From Begonia masoniana (taxonomy: Eukaryota; Streptophyta; Magnoliopsida; Cucurbitales; Begoniaceae), in assembly GCA_022432975.1 (NCBI GenBank), contig CM039511.1, positions 19,866,557 to 19,930,556 of the forward strand: a DNA stretch of 64,000 nt, read 5' to 3'. The stretch's first letter is position 1. Every line of letters begins with the position of its first letter. Made by a program: the position numbers and the translations under genes. Of the stretch, positions 47,225 through 57,440 are shown piece by piece. Under the pieces are notes generated by a model. That model was not told the DNA's origin and searched no databases. It worked only from the letters and a program-made list of their open reading frames with translations.

Positions 47225-49241
47225 TCTTTGGGATATCTTCAGATTTAACCTTCAACTGGTAATAACCGGACCTAAGGTCAATTTTTGAGAAAACTCTTGC
47301 ACCCTTAAGCTGATCAAATAAATCATCGATCCTCGGCAGCGGATACTTGTTCTTGACAGTTAGCTTATTCAATTCTCTATAGTCTATGCACATACGCATT
47401 GATCCATCCTTCTTTTTGACAAAAAGGACAGGTGCACCCCATGGTAAAAAGCTAGGGCGTATGAACCCCTTTTCCAACAAGTCCTCTAACTGTTTCTTCA
47501 ACTCTTTAAGTTCTGTTGGTGCTAGTCTATATGGATTCTTAGATACTGGCTCAGCGCCGGGGTAAACATCTACCACGAATTCAATTTCCCTATCCGGTGG
47601 CAAACCAGGAAGGTCATCTAGAAATACTTCTAGAAAATTTTGGACAACTAAAACATCTTTGGGGTTCGATTTCTCTACAGTTTGTGTGTCTAAAACACTG
47701 GCCAAAAAGCACAAATATTCTCTGTAAGGGGAGGGTCTACAACTAACAGAAGTCATTACAGTCATTTCCTTACTCTTCTTCAGGGCTTGGAAAGTATGGT
47801 TTAAACCACTAGGGGGGTGAAAACTAACTATTCCAGTTCTACAATCTATAGTAGCATAATGCTTAAACAACCAATCCATTCCTAGGATCACGTCAAATCC
47901 CATTATGTCCATAACAATAAGATCAGCAGGCAAATTCATGTTCCCTACTAACACCACACTATCAGGCATCATTTGACTGGAGTGCATGTGCTCACCAGAA
48001 GGTAATGCTACGTTATACACATGCTCAGAAGGAGTAAACCGTACATCTAACTTATCAGCAAATGTAGAGGCTATAAAAGAATGAGTTGCATCTGAATCTA
48101 TCAAAGTAAAAGCAGGTACAGAGTTAATCAATATAGTACCTGACACTACAGCAGGCCGGTCCTCACCGCCTGACTCCATCATGGAGAATATTCTTGGCTT
48201 AATCCTGGCAGGGCCACCCTTCAGAGCTGGGCAGTCTCTGTTGACATGGCCAACCTTGTTGCAATGGAAACATCGAACGATCCGGGGCTTTGGGCAATCC
48301 TTGTACAAATGTCCAACCTCTTTACAGTTAAAACACTTACCCGATCCAAATCTACACTCACCCGAGTGATTCTTTGAACATTTAGAGCATTGGGGAAACT
48401 TCTGGGTATTCAGTACCCTCTTTCCAGATCCTTGGTTACTTTGGCCTTCACTTGGCCTTTTCTCTCCCCTCTGATGGTGTGGCTGGATACACTTTTGCGA
48501 AACCTCCTTTGGTCTAGCACACTTGCCTTCAGCTTCTTCCACTTCCAGAGCAGTGGACACAACTTCACTGAACGTTAAACCTTTAATGCCACAGAATTTG
48601 ACTCCTCGATAAATCTCCGGCTTCAGTCCATGCACAAATTTGAACACCTTATCCTCGTCCTTATGAGCAAAATATCCAGCAAACCTGGACAAAGACTCAA
48701 ATTGCCTACTGTACTCTGCCACCGACCCTGTCTGCTTCAAATTCAGAAACGCCAACTTCTTTGCGGTTTGGACCGTGCTGTTAAAATATTTCTCATAAAA
48801 GATGTCCTTAAACTGTGACCAAGTTATAGTCAGAATGTCAGTGGTGGTTTCAACTGTTTCCCACCAGAGTTGAGCTTCACCAGCCAAATGGAACGTGGCC
48901 AACGTGACTTTGTCCTCTTCTCCAATATTGGCACACCTAAACATACTCTCAATTTTTCTAAGCCAACCCTCAGCAACAACTGGATCAGTTGACTGACCAT
49001 CAAACGTGGGTGGTCTCAGTCTCCGGAATCTATTTCCAGAATGTTCACTGCTAGAACCCGAGTTGGCACTTCCTTGTGTCTCCCGGCTCAACAGCACTCC
49101 TAATTGGTCAGACTGTTGACGTACTATATCAGTCTGCTGACGCATCAATTCTATCAGCTGCCTAATTACACTAGAGTCCTCCTCCCGCCTCGGACTTGGT
49201 ATCTCCCTTGGTAACCTTGGTCTTCCTGGTCGTCTAGACAT
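47148..49241 (-). pseudogene. GYP-2 gag-protease-reverse transcriptase (first half)
   Basis: A 697-codon frame starting [20 protein letters not shown]. Capsid region about 80-240 ([46 protein letters not shown]). Two CCHC knuckles near 305 and 328 ([28 protein letters not shown]). The protease site near 384 reads DSDATHSF where the family has D-[ST]-G-A, so the active-site Gly is Asp and the protease is probably inactive. Then [17 protein letters not shown] and the first half of reverse transcriptase ([35 protein letters not shown]). The frame ends at the 16-base deletion. Confidence 0.88.
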
Positions 49242-49380
49242 TTGCTATATTCCTGCACAAGGTTAATTATACTCTTAAATACCTAGTAGCTAAGGTTAAG
49301 GTAAACACTTACAGCTGTTGGAGTACCCCCATGCAACGATTGGCACTGATGAGTAATCTTTTGAACAGTTTAACTGAATG

Positions 49381-49395
49381 TCTCTGATCTCATAC
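49381..49395 (-). other. Decayed primer-binding site of GYP-2
   Basis: Next to the 5' LTR the minus strand reads TATGAGATCAGAGA, related to the TTATGGTATCAGAGA of GYP-1 but with the priming core changed. Confidence 0.6.
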
Positions 49396-51423
49396 TGTAA
49401 CGCCCCGAGTTTTCTGAACCCAGTTTGTTACTCGTAAACTCGGATATTACTAAAAAAAAACTTGGACCAAAATTTAAACTTCCTTCAAAATTCAAATTTT
49501 AACGTTTGATAAAATATGAAAACTTGCAGCGGAAATCTTTGAGCAAAATAGAGTTGAGCAAAACTATGTAACAGTGTTTGAATGATCACATAAAATATTA
49601 AGAAAATAATTCGACCGGAAGGGATGAAAGTTTAGGCGTGAAATACTTGAAATTTATGAAAGTCAAACACATCATCCGAAGAACGAAGTCAACCGGAAGG
49701 AACTGACGTAGAAAACAGAAGGTTTTTCCCTGATAACAAGACGACAAAGTTTCGACTACATCATCCGGTCACGAAACGACAAAGTTTCGACTACATCATC
49801 CGGTCACAAAACGACAAAGTTTTGACTACATCATCTGGTCACAAAACGACAAGGTACATCCCACATCCACCAGTGACGTCAGCCGGATGATTTCCTCATC
49901 CGATCGACTTTACTCTATATCCACCGGTGACGTCAGCCGGATGATTTCCTCATCCGATCGACTTTACTCTATAACCACCGGCCGCAAAACGACAAAAGTC
50001 CTACTTATATCTTCCGATAGGCGACAGAACAACAACTCAACTACTCCATGCTACGCAAACACAACTCTAATTACAGAAATGAGATTACTCACATCACTGA
50101 AATCATTTGAATACCATTCTAACACATGCATTACTTAAAACAATCCAGCAAGTGCCATCGTCAAATCTCAGCAGAATACCATTATCAGAAAATTCAAAAC
50201 ATTTTCAAAACATTAAAACAACTACTGTCATGAGGACTCAGCCTATTCAAATCAACACATTGTCAACTTCACCTTTACTCCAACAGACATCAGTTAAACT
50301 GCCTCATCAAATACCAGGTCCGTGGCATGAGTGTGCTCCCCCAACCAGCCTATTCTTCAATGAACTCAGAAGGCTTACCTGCTGTAACTTCTCCACCTAC
50401 ATCACAAAACTCATCTATTAGCCTAATGCTAAGTAAGTAAAGCAGTAATGGAATGAAATGCTGAAACATAAATTCCTAAACATGCAATTTCTACTTTCTC
50501 ATCTCAGTTGCATTCACATACGTTCATAAGCTGATCTGATCCCTCGGTTCCCTTGGGAAGTTGATCAATTTTCCCAAGGTCATACATCCTCTACTCGATT
50601 AAGTGGCGGATTAGTTCCCTTAATAGCTGAACTGATCCCTCTGTTTCCTTGGGAGTGGGATCAATTCTCCCAATGTCATACATCCTCTACTCGATTAAGG
50701 GGCGGATTAGTTCCCTTAATAGTTTGTCTGTCACATACAGTTCATACTTCACTATTCTTACATGAAAATTCATTTTCGTAATCTTTCAAAAACATGATGC
50801 GTGACATACAAAATCATTCTCAATATGCATAACCCTACTGTTTTGTGAAGTAGGCCCGAAGGCACATGCATACTTTACTTACCTGGTCTCCTGCAAAATC
50901 GTTCGGTTTCAACTACTCTGGAAACCCTGCTCACCTATCGTCATAAGCAAAAATACCGATTAGATCACCACTAACCTTATCCTAAATCGTTCTGAAACCT
51001 AAGGGGCTCGTTTGAAATCTCTAATCATCATACACTCTCGGCTCAATACTAAAATCGAACTCAACTCACTCGCATTATTATCAAAATACGCGCATTACAC
51101 TATCTCTGCTATCTAGCCACTAAAATCTCGAGAAATAAAATGGAAAACTCACCTAGTTTGAGGAATGAGGATCGGAGAGGGAAATCGCCTGGAGCTCTGC
51201 TGTGCTTGAGCTGAATACCGAGAAGGAAAATGAGGGAAACAGTGGCGGCTAAACCTCATTAAACCCTCCATTAAATACGTTATCCATTTATAAAATTGCT
51301 AATTACCCTTTTGTCCTTACATAGTTATTAACTAACCTAATCACTTTTCTCCCTCAATTCTTCCATAAAATTAACACATTATAATTAGAAATTAAATTTG
51401 ATTTAATAGAGCTGGGTGCTACA
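49396..51423 (-). repeat. 5' LTR of GYP-2 (2028 bp)
   Basis: It runs from TGTAACGCCCCGAGTTTTCT to GCTGGGTGCTACA. It is 50 bp shorter than the 3' LTR, chiefly from one fewer 57-bp repeat block near 49866-49980. TATA (TTTATAAA) lies at 51287-51294. Confidence 0.9.
50350..51153 (-). promoter_or_regulatory. LTR splice cassette in GYP-2 5' LTR
   Basis: Exon-1 donor CTAG|GTGAG at about 51153; internal exon 50934-50883 (52 nt); hairpin TTAGC/GCTAA at 50418-50432; acceptor GATGTAG|G with the exon from 50396; open stretch VGGEVTAGKPSEFIEE ending at 50350. This is the copy that would be transcribed into the GYP-2 leader. Confidence 0.6.
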
Positions 51424-51658
51424 GTGGTTGGGTTGTTTGGAAACAAGATTAGTGAAGCTTCTTGGAGAAGCTTCGTAATCTAATCGAATTCCGCTTAAAA
51501 TCTCGTACGTTTTAACTCTATCTTTTCGCTCTATTTTCTTAAACTCTTAAATTTTTGGCATCCAAATTCCAATAAAATGTACATTGCATTTATAGCGAAT
51601 TTCTTTCATACAAAGAATTTTTGGGACAATTACATGATCAGAAAAGTCGGGTGTTACA

Positions 51659-51811
51659 AAAACTATTAGTTACAAATGGGTTTTCAAAACCAAGCATAAC
51701 TAAGATGGAACAATTAGCCGATATAAGGCTCGCCTTGTGGCAGAAGGGTATGATCAAACGGAAGGCATAGACTATGATGAAACTTTTAGTCCAGTTGTAA
51801 AACCAACCTCG
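51659..51811 (+). pseudogene. CopD reverse transcriptase, segment between insertions
   Basis: After the AAAAC duplication the copia frame resumes: a fragment matching the start of reverse transcriptase ends [20 protein letters not shown] before the hAT element interrupts at 51812-51819. A stop or frameshift lies in the first 60 bases. Confidence 0.75.
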
Positions 51812-51819
51812 ATTCACAC

Positions 51820-52908
51820 TAGGGGTGAGCAAAAACCGGTCCGGTCCGATTTTAAAGAAAATTGGAACCAAAATATTAAAATTCGGTTTTTAATTTTTAA
51901 GACCAGGACTGTTTTTATTTTTGTAAGGACCGGATCAGAACCGGACCCGAATTTCGGTTCTGGTTCTAGTCCGGTTCCGGTTTTCCCACTTTTTGTTATC
52001 TCTAAGACGTAACAATTATAATTCTAAAATTATCATTCTCTGTATCAGAATTAAGCTCAAACATTAACAATAACACAAAGACTATTTTTATGTTCTACCT
52101 AAATATATTGTTCTTCCAAGTTCGAAGACAGAATAATGAAACAAAATAAGAACCCCCAAAGGAATAACAAATGACAATTTAGCTTTAGTTCTTCGAAAAC
52201 GGAACATGGGAAAGACCAAACGTATTCAGGTGTCTACCAAAGAATTCCTACCCCTACGCTAGCATTCTTCTAAAAGGAATCTACCATCTACTATCCAAAT
52301 AATCACCATTTATTTACCAACCAAATCTTCCCATCCCCAGTTTTAAGAAAGTAGAGCAAGAAAAAAACCTTCGTGAAAGGCCGAAGTACTCAATTCCCCC
52401 TCTGAATCCAATCCGTATTTTGATGTTATCTTCAATTAAATCGACGATTGCAAACTGTTAAGTGCGACCAAAGAGTGATTTGGCGTCGGGCGACTGCGAC
52501 TGCGAACTGCGAGTGTGAGCAGTGAGAGACAGAGACTGAGAGTAGTTGGTCGTCGGCGACTGTGAAGTGCGAACTGTGACTGCGCGAGCAGCAAGAGAAA
52601 GATAGGCGTAGGGTTTGCAGTCGCACTTCGCCGTTCGTCTATCCAGCGAGAGCGATTCGAATTTCTGAAGACTGAAAGCAGCAAAGACTGAAGAGAGAGC
52701 GAGCCAGTGAGGTGAGCCACGTAATAACCTAATTTGGTTCAGTAGAATTCGGGTTTGTCTCACTAAACCCGAAAATCGAACCGGATTTTTCGGTTCACCA
52801 GCAAAAAACTGAATTTGGATTTTTTAAAGTACAAAACCACCCAGAACCGGACCTAATTTTCAGTTCCAATCCGGTTCTTCGGTCCAATCTGGTTCTTGCT
52901 CACCCCTA
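51820..52908. mobile_element. Non-autonomous hAT element (1089 bp)
   Basis: Ends are TAGGGGTGAGC and its exact inverted copy GCTCACCCCTA. The flanks are ATTCACAC on both sides (51812-51819 and 52909-52916), an 8-bp duplication diagnostic of hAT. Subterminal regions are full of GAACCGG and CCGGTTC words in both orientations, as expected for transposase binding. The interior (about 52430-52720) has CT/GA-rich sequence and short frames without resemblance to a hAT transposase, so it needs a helper. Confidence 0.9.
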
Positions 52909-52916
52909 ATTCACAC

Positions 52917-54192
52917 GACCCTTTCCCTAGCAGTCTCTTTTAATTGGAGCATCAGACAACTTGATATTAGCAATGCCTTCTTACATGATGATTTAATAGA
53001 GCCAGTTTTTATGTAGCAACCTCCTGGTTTTATTAGTCCATCTCATCCATCTATTGTTTGTGTACTACACAAAGCTCTATACGGCCTCAAGCAATCTCTT
53101 CGCGCTTAGTATACCAAGCTACACAATGCCCTAATACATTGGGGGTTTTCAGATGCCCTAATACATTGGGGGTTTTCGGCTTTGAAATATGACTCTTCAT
53201 TATTTATATGTCATACGCCCTCCTTCATTATGATTATGTTGGTCTACGTAGACGACATTATCTTAACAGGTAACTCTGATGCTCACATTAATCAACTGTT
53301 GGCTTACCTACATTCACAATTTAAAGTTCGCGACCTTGGACTACTATCATTTTTTCTTGGGATTTCAGTTACTCGTACCTCTACCGGTATGAGTTTCTCG
53401 TAATCAAGATATATAAATGAACTACTTCACCGAGCAACCATGACATTTTGCAAGCCGATTCCTACTCCCATGTAGCTGGCCCAGTCTTATCCCAAAAATC
53501 AGGTACACCACTACGTGACGGCTATCTCTATCGTAGCATTGTTGGTGGTCTACAGTACTGTTGTCTAACTAAACCAGATATTACTTTTGCCGCAACAAAG
53601 TTTCCTAATTTATGCATTCTCCCATAGACATTCACTAGCAGGCTGTCAAGCGAATTTTGCGATACCGTAAAGGTATTTTATCTTTAGGTATTTCCTTTTC
53701 GCCTTCTAAAAGTTTTAATTTGACCTGTTATACGGATGCAAATTGGCTTCTTGTCCAGATGATTGTAAGAGCACAAGTGAATTTTGTATTTTTCTAGGAA
53801 CAAATCTAATCTCATGGTTCTCTGCTAAACAAAAAGTAGTTTGACGCTCCAGCACCGAATCAAAGTATCGCAATGTCGCAAATGGAGCAGCAGAAGTATT
53901 ATGGCTCCAATCATTATTAGGTGAATTGGGTATTGTAACCTCAACGGTACCTCTTATCCTCTGTGACAATATAAGTGCAAGGTACTTGGCTTCTAATCAT
54001 GTCTTACACTCAAAGTCCAAACACGTTAATATTGATTTCCACTTTGTTCGGGAAAAAATGCTCAAGAACTTAATGTTCATCAAATTTACTCCATCGGACA
54101 ACCAACTCGCCGATGCTTTAACCAAACTTCTCCCACCTTCAAAGTTTGATAGTTTTACTTCCAAAATCTTCAGCCTACGGCCTTGCTCTTGA
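52917..54192 (+). pseudogene. CopD reverse transcriptase and RNase H, 3' part
   Basis: Reverse transcriptase continues with SFNWSIRQLDISNAFLHDDL, QPPGFISPSHPSIVCVLHKA, YGLKQ and, at 53182-53403, the catalytic LVYVDDIILTGNSD and FKVRDLGLLSFFLGI. RNase H follows with STESKYRNVANGAAEVLWLQ, ILCDNISARYLASN, HVNIDFHFVREKM and LADALTKLLPPSKFD, ending in a TGA at 54190-54192 (LRPCS). Several stops occur between, and a 27-bp tandem duplication (TGCCCTAATACATTGGGGGT, 53127-53180) lies before the YVDD region. Confidence 0.82.
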
Positions 54193-54199
54193 GGGAGGA
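54191..54199 (+). other. Polypurine tract of CopD
   Basis: GAGGGAGGA lies directly before the 3' LTR start TGTTAG at 54200, seven bases after the pol stop begins. Confidence 0.8.
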
Positions 54200-54667
54200 T
54201 GTTAGTATACCTACTGTTCACGTTTAGTTTTGTGTTTCCGTTTGTATATTTAGTGACATTTTTTTCATCATTTCGTTTACCTGTATATATGTAAACATCA
54301 GTGCATAGGGAAATGAGTAGAAGCAAAAGTCATTTCACTGTCATTCTCTCTCTCTCTCTCTACTTTGCATCAAAGCTCACCATCTCCTTCCTGCCTTAGA
54401 GAAGAAACAGGGCTTCTGATTTTTCCATCGAAACCAAATGTAGCGACCCTTAATCCCATATCCTAATTTCCTGTATAAATTTTTCATTTTTATAGTACCC
54501 ATAAAATCTTGACTTCTAAATCTCTAAATAAAAAATCCAAATCGTTGAAATCATTTGAAAACTATTCGAAGAAACATATAAATACATGAAACTTAAAAAT
54601 GAAAGAAAACAACAAAACACATCGGTAGGAAATCGTGGGGGCAGAAAGGGCATTTCTGCCTAAAAAT

Positions 54668-54895
54668 GCATGGCCGATCGATCGGCCATTTCAGCCGATC
54701 GATCGGCTGTTGTAAAAATATGGGGGGCGATCGATCGCCCCCATATCAGCCGATCGATCGCCCCCGGCAATCGATCATTAGCCGATCGATCGCCCTAACG
54801 AGCGATCGATCGGCTACCTCTCTGGAAAAACAAGAGAGGTTCCCTCCTACTTGGCGATCGATCGCCCCCCTTGGCGATCGATCGGCAACCTCTCT
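54668..54895. repeat. Nine CGATCGATCG-type palindromes in LTR-5
   Basis: The palindromic core (A)TCGATCGAT occurs about nine times in 230 bp in contexts such as GCCGATCGATCGGC, GGCGATCGATCGCC and GCCGATCGATCGCC, separated by 10-40 unrelated bases. Each can form a hairpin or offer a two-fold symmetric protein site. Confidence 0.88.
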
Positions 54896-55356
54896 GGAAT
54901 TCGTTCTAGAGAGTTGCCTCAACTCTTTTCTTCCTCTTTCCCCTGTACACTTCACCACTTCCTTCACTTTTCCCTTCAACTCCAACACCAAACAACATAC
55001 TAAAAACTTTAACATAAACTTACTCCCACATCCTTCAATTCGCCCATCACTATAAATACGACTCCAAGCGTTTAAAACGAAGTAAACTTCATGAAAACGA
55101 ACTGCGTGGTTCCGTTTGAAAATTAAACATTTTCCCTACAAGATTTATAAATCACCAAGCAGTTCAGTAAATTCCGAAATCATCAAAACATTTCTATTAA
55201 CAACATCAAATCCCAACTAATCCTTACAACAACCTAAATATACTATTTACACATTTTCTACCCAATGTAACCCAAAATACTTACATACGTCCCCACGGGT
55301 CAAATTACGCGTCGACTGCCCAACGCACTCCCACGGGCCATCCTCCTTCAACTTGC

Positions 55357-56373
55357 TCATGCGTCGGGTGGAGGAATATCATCCTCACCTGTTTCGAAGT
55401 CACCTACACCACAGAGATAACCTATGAGCTAAAGGGCTCAGTAAATCTACGTAAATGAAAATGCGTGCTATACGTGCGGAGTTCGTAAAATCATGCATTC
55501 CTTTTTCATTGTTTAGTTACGTAACGGGAGGTGTCACCGGGGGTTGACTCACCAGATAAAGAGGGCACATCTCGTGGTTAGATAGCCCGTTCCATCTGCA
55601 GGGGGAAAACATGCTCCTCCTCTCAGGACAGCCATGTCTGAACCCCACCCCGACGTGACCGGGATTACATGCATTTCATATCTTTTTATTAGTTGTTTCT
55701 TTTCATGAAAACATAACGTGGGAAATTCATTTTCTATGCTTTTCGAAAATATGATATATGAACATGAATCATGCTTAAAGTACGAAACATAGAAAATAGG
55801 GTAAAACCTAGTAAAACATTCTAATACGACAACCATCCTAAGCTACCCATCCAACCTACGCTAAACAATAACTTCATCAATATCCTCGATCAACAACACT
55901 CATCTATGGTGTAGGCCGGATCGGCTAAGCAAAGCACGAAGACTTACCTCGCGTCTGTTGCAATTCAAGCTCCGTCCACGAGCGTTGTTCACCTATGGCA
56001 ATTCACAACAACCGTCATTAAAACCGAGCCTAAATCATCAACCTTGAAAGTTAACGGAACTCCAAGCTAGAGAAAATTTCCTAAAACTCTAATTTAACTC
56101 TTTAAGGCATTTCATCGAGCAATTCATGCTCGTGAATTTCTAAACCTCCATTAATGGAGTTCTCCAAACTTTCAACAACTCAAAACCTCAACAACCCTTA
56201 TTAATCCAACTAACTCTTACCAACAACCATAAATATGCTCATTAGAGCCATAAATACGGTAAACCTATCGATTTCAAATCTTATTTCACATTTTTAACAA
56301 AACCCTAAACGAACCCTAACCGTTTAAACTCTAGAATCGAAATCTATCATCCCAAAAGCGCAAAATCTTACCT
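55357..56373 (-). promoter_or_regulatory. LTR splice cassette in LTR-5
   Basis: Exon-1 donor CTAG|GTAAG at 56373; internal exon 55992-55948 (45 nt, GCCATAG|G to CGCGAG|GTAAGT); hairpin TGAGC/GCTCA with a 6-base loop at 55425-55440; acceptor GGTGTAG|G with the exon from 55403; open stretch VGDFETGEDDIPPPDA ending at 55357. The second intron is 544 nt. Confidence 0.58.
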
Positions 56374-56798
56374 AGGGAGCGAAGACGGAGAAGAAGAGTG
56401 AAGAACGAAATGCCAAAAATGGAACGCCGGTTGTCGGAAGAGAGAATCGCGTCAGAGAGGAGAGGAATCGCCAAGGCTCTCTGGAATGAAATTGCAGAAT
56501 GAGAAATTGTGAAAGGGGGAGGGGATTTGTGATGTTTTTATTAAATTTTGGTTTGCAAAATTACTTAATTTCCCCTCCATTGATTTTCTATTTTGTTTCT
56601 TTACTTACTTCGTTATTTAGTTAACGATTTGGTTTTTTCAAATTTTCTTATTTCATCAATAATTCCAATTTATTGCTAGGGCTCTATTAAAACTTTCCAC
56701 TCGCAAAACAGACTTAATTGGATATATTTACAAAAATTCCATTTTATATTGGAATAATAAAATCTCGTAAAACCGGGTGTTACACCAAAATCGTAACT

Positions 56799-57440
56799 TG
56801 TGCATGGCATGGAGTCACTGCATCCAAACTGGATTCGCGAGCCACGAACATCGTAAGTTCCTCGAATGTTGGAGGAAATAACGTTGGACACTAACACTCC
56901 ATAAGCAAACGTTGCCTACACAAAAAAAAAAAAAAAAAGTGTCGATGGAAAGATTGATGAGGAGGGTATTGGCTAGCGAATCATTGGAACCAACTGAATT
57001 ATACATTTCAACACCATTTATGTTCTCAACGCGGATTCCATCAGTATTTGGACTCGAAGACGGAGACGATATGCTTATGTTTTTTATATGAATTTTTTGG
57101 CAATTATCTAATCTGAAATGGAACTGAGGGCTGTTTGTAATAAAAGTCCACAAAAAGACAAGTTAGAGTTCATGAAGAATCTAATAGCTTGAAAGATCAT
57201 AAATTTGCAGACAAATAACAAATTATTTGACAGAGAGACATAAGATAGTGCGTAGGAGACTTGCAGTTGGACTGTCACACGATTCGGGTGATGTTCTCCC
57301 TTTGATTCTCTCGCAAAAATATTCGATAGAGTATTATTGTCAGAATTATTATATAATTTGTTTTATGACTGAAAAAAAGTTTTAAAGACCTCGTGAGATA
57401 TGCAAGGAAGATCCCACTATCTTTGGCCTCTGCCATTGAT
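56799..57440 (-). pseudogene. Polygalacturonase pseudogene, upstream exons
   Basis: Minus-strand exons of a GH28 polygalacturonase. First visible exon 57440-57390: INGRGQR-stop-WDLPC (TGG to TAG). Second, about 57309-57262: IKGRTSPESCDSPTA. Third, about 57188-56945: IRFFMNSNLS, a 1-base frameshift, then TNSPQFHFRLDNCQKIHIKN and PNTDGIRVENINGVEMYNSV. Fourth, 56915-56799: ATFAYGVLVSNVISSNIRGT through FGCSDSMPCT after an AG acceptor. The catalytic exon (DD and GHG motifs) between the third and fourth is missing. The N-terminus is cut off by the Athila-type LTR at 57437. It was therefore dead by several independent lesions. Confidence 0.8.

Larger units (their letters stand above)
42660..51423 (-). 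mobile_element. GYP-2: near-complete Tekay/Del-type chromovirus
   Basis: An 8764-bp minus-strand element flanked by GTGGT (42655-42659 and 51424-51428). LTRs are 42660-44737 and 49396-51423. The polypurine tract, integrase, reverse transcriptase/RNase H, protease, gag and a decayed primer site are all present in order. The two LTRs are very similar by eye and coding damage is limited to a few lesions, so it is the youngest complete element here apart possibly from GYP-3. Confidence 0.92.
40163..51658 (-). mobile_element. Solo LTR-4, Tekay-type, split by GYP-2
   Basis: Own sequence is 40163-42659 plus 51429-51658, about 2.7 kb, flanked by AAAAC on both sides (40158-40162 and 51659-51663). It starts TGTAACGCCCTTGCGGGCC and ends TCGGGTGTTACA. 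Minus-oriented, inserted in the reverse transcriptase of CopD. GYP-2 lies 230 bp from its U3 end. Confidence 0.87.
54439..56784 (-). mobile_element. Solo LTR-5, Tekay-type
   Basis: 2346 bp from TGTAGCGACCCTTAATCCC to ACCGGGTGTTACA, with target duplication CCAAA (54434-54438 and 56785-56789). Minus-oriented by its end sequences and by the splice cassette. No internal region. Confidence 0.87.
37054..56798 (+). mobile_element. CopD: copia element carrying three nested insertions
   Basis: Plus-strand copia element, about 4.8 kb when the insertions are removed. LTRs are 37054-37326 and 54200-56798 (the latter interrupted). It has a primer site, gag, pol and a polypurine tract. Insertions: solo LTR-4 at 40163-51658 (target AAAAC), hAT at 51820-52908 (ATTCACAC) and solo LTR-5 at 54439-56784 (CCAAA). 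It interrupts the last exon of a polygalacturonase gene with a TGTGT/TGTGC target duplication. Confidence 0.88.
54200..56798 (+). repeat. 3' LTR of CopD, interrupted by solo LTR-5
   Basis: Own sequence is 54200-54438 and 56785-56798, matching the 5' LTR from TGTTAGTATACCTA to AATCGTAACT. The interruption is flanked by CCAAA on both sides. Confidence 0.87.

Noticed and set aside
52436..52763. Overlapping minus frames in the hAT interior as a transposase or host gene
   Set aside because: Ser/Leu-rich translations of CT-rich DNA in several frames; no hAT dimerisation or catalytic motif. Gene capture remains only a possibility.
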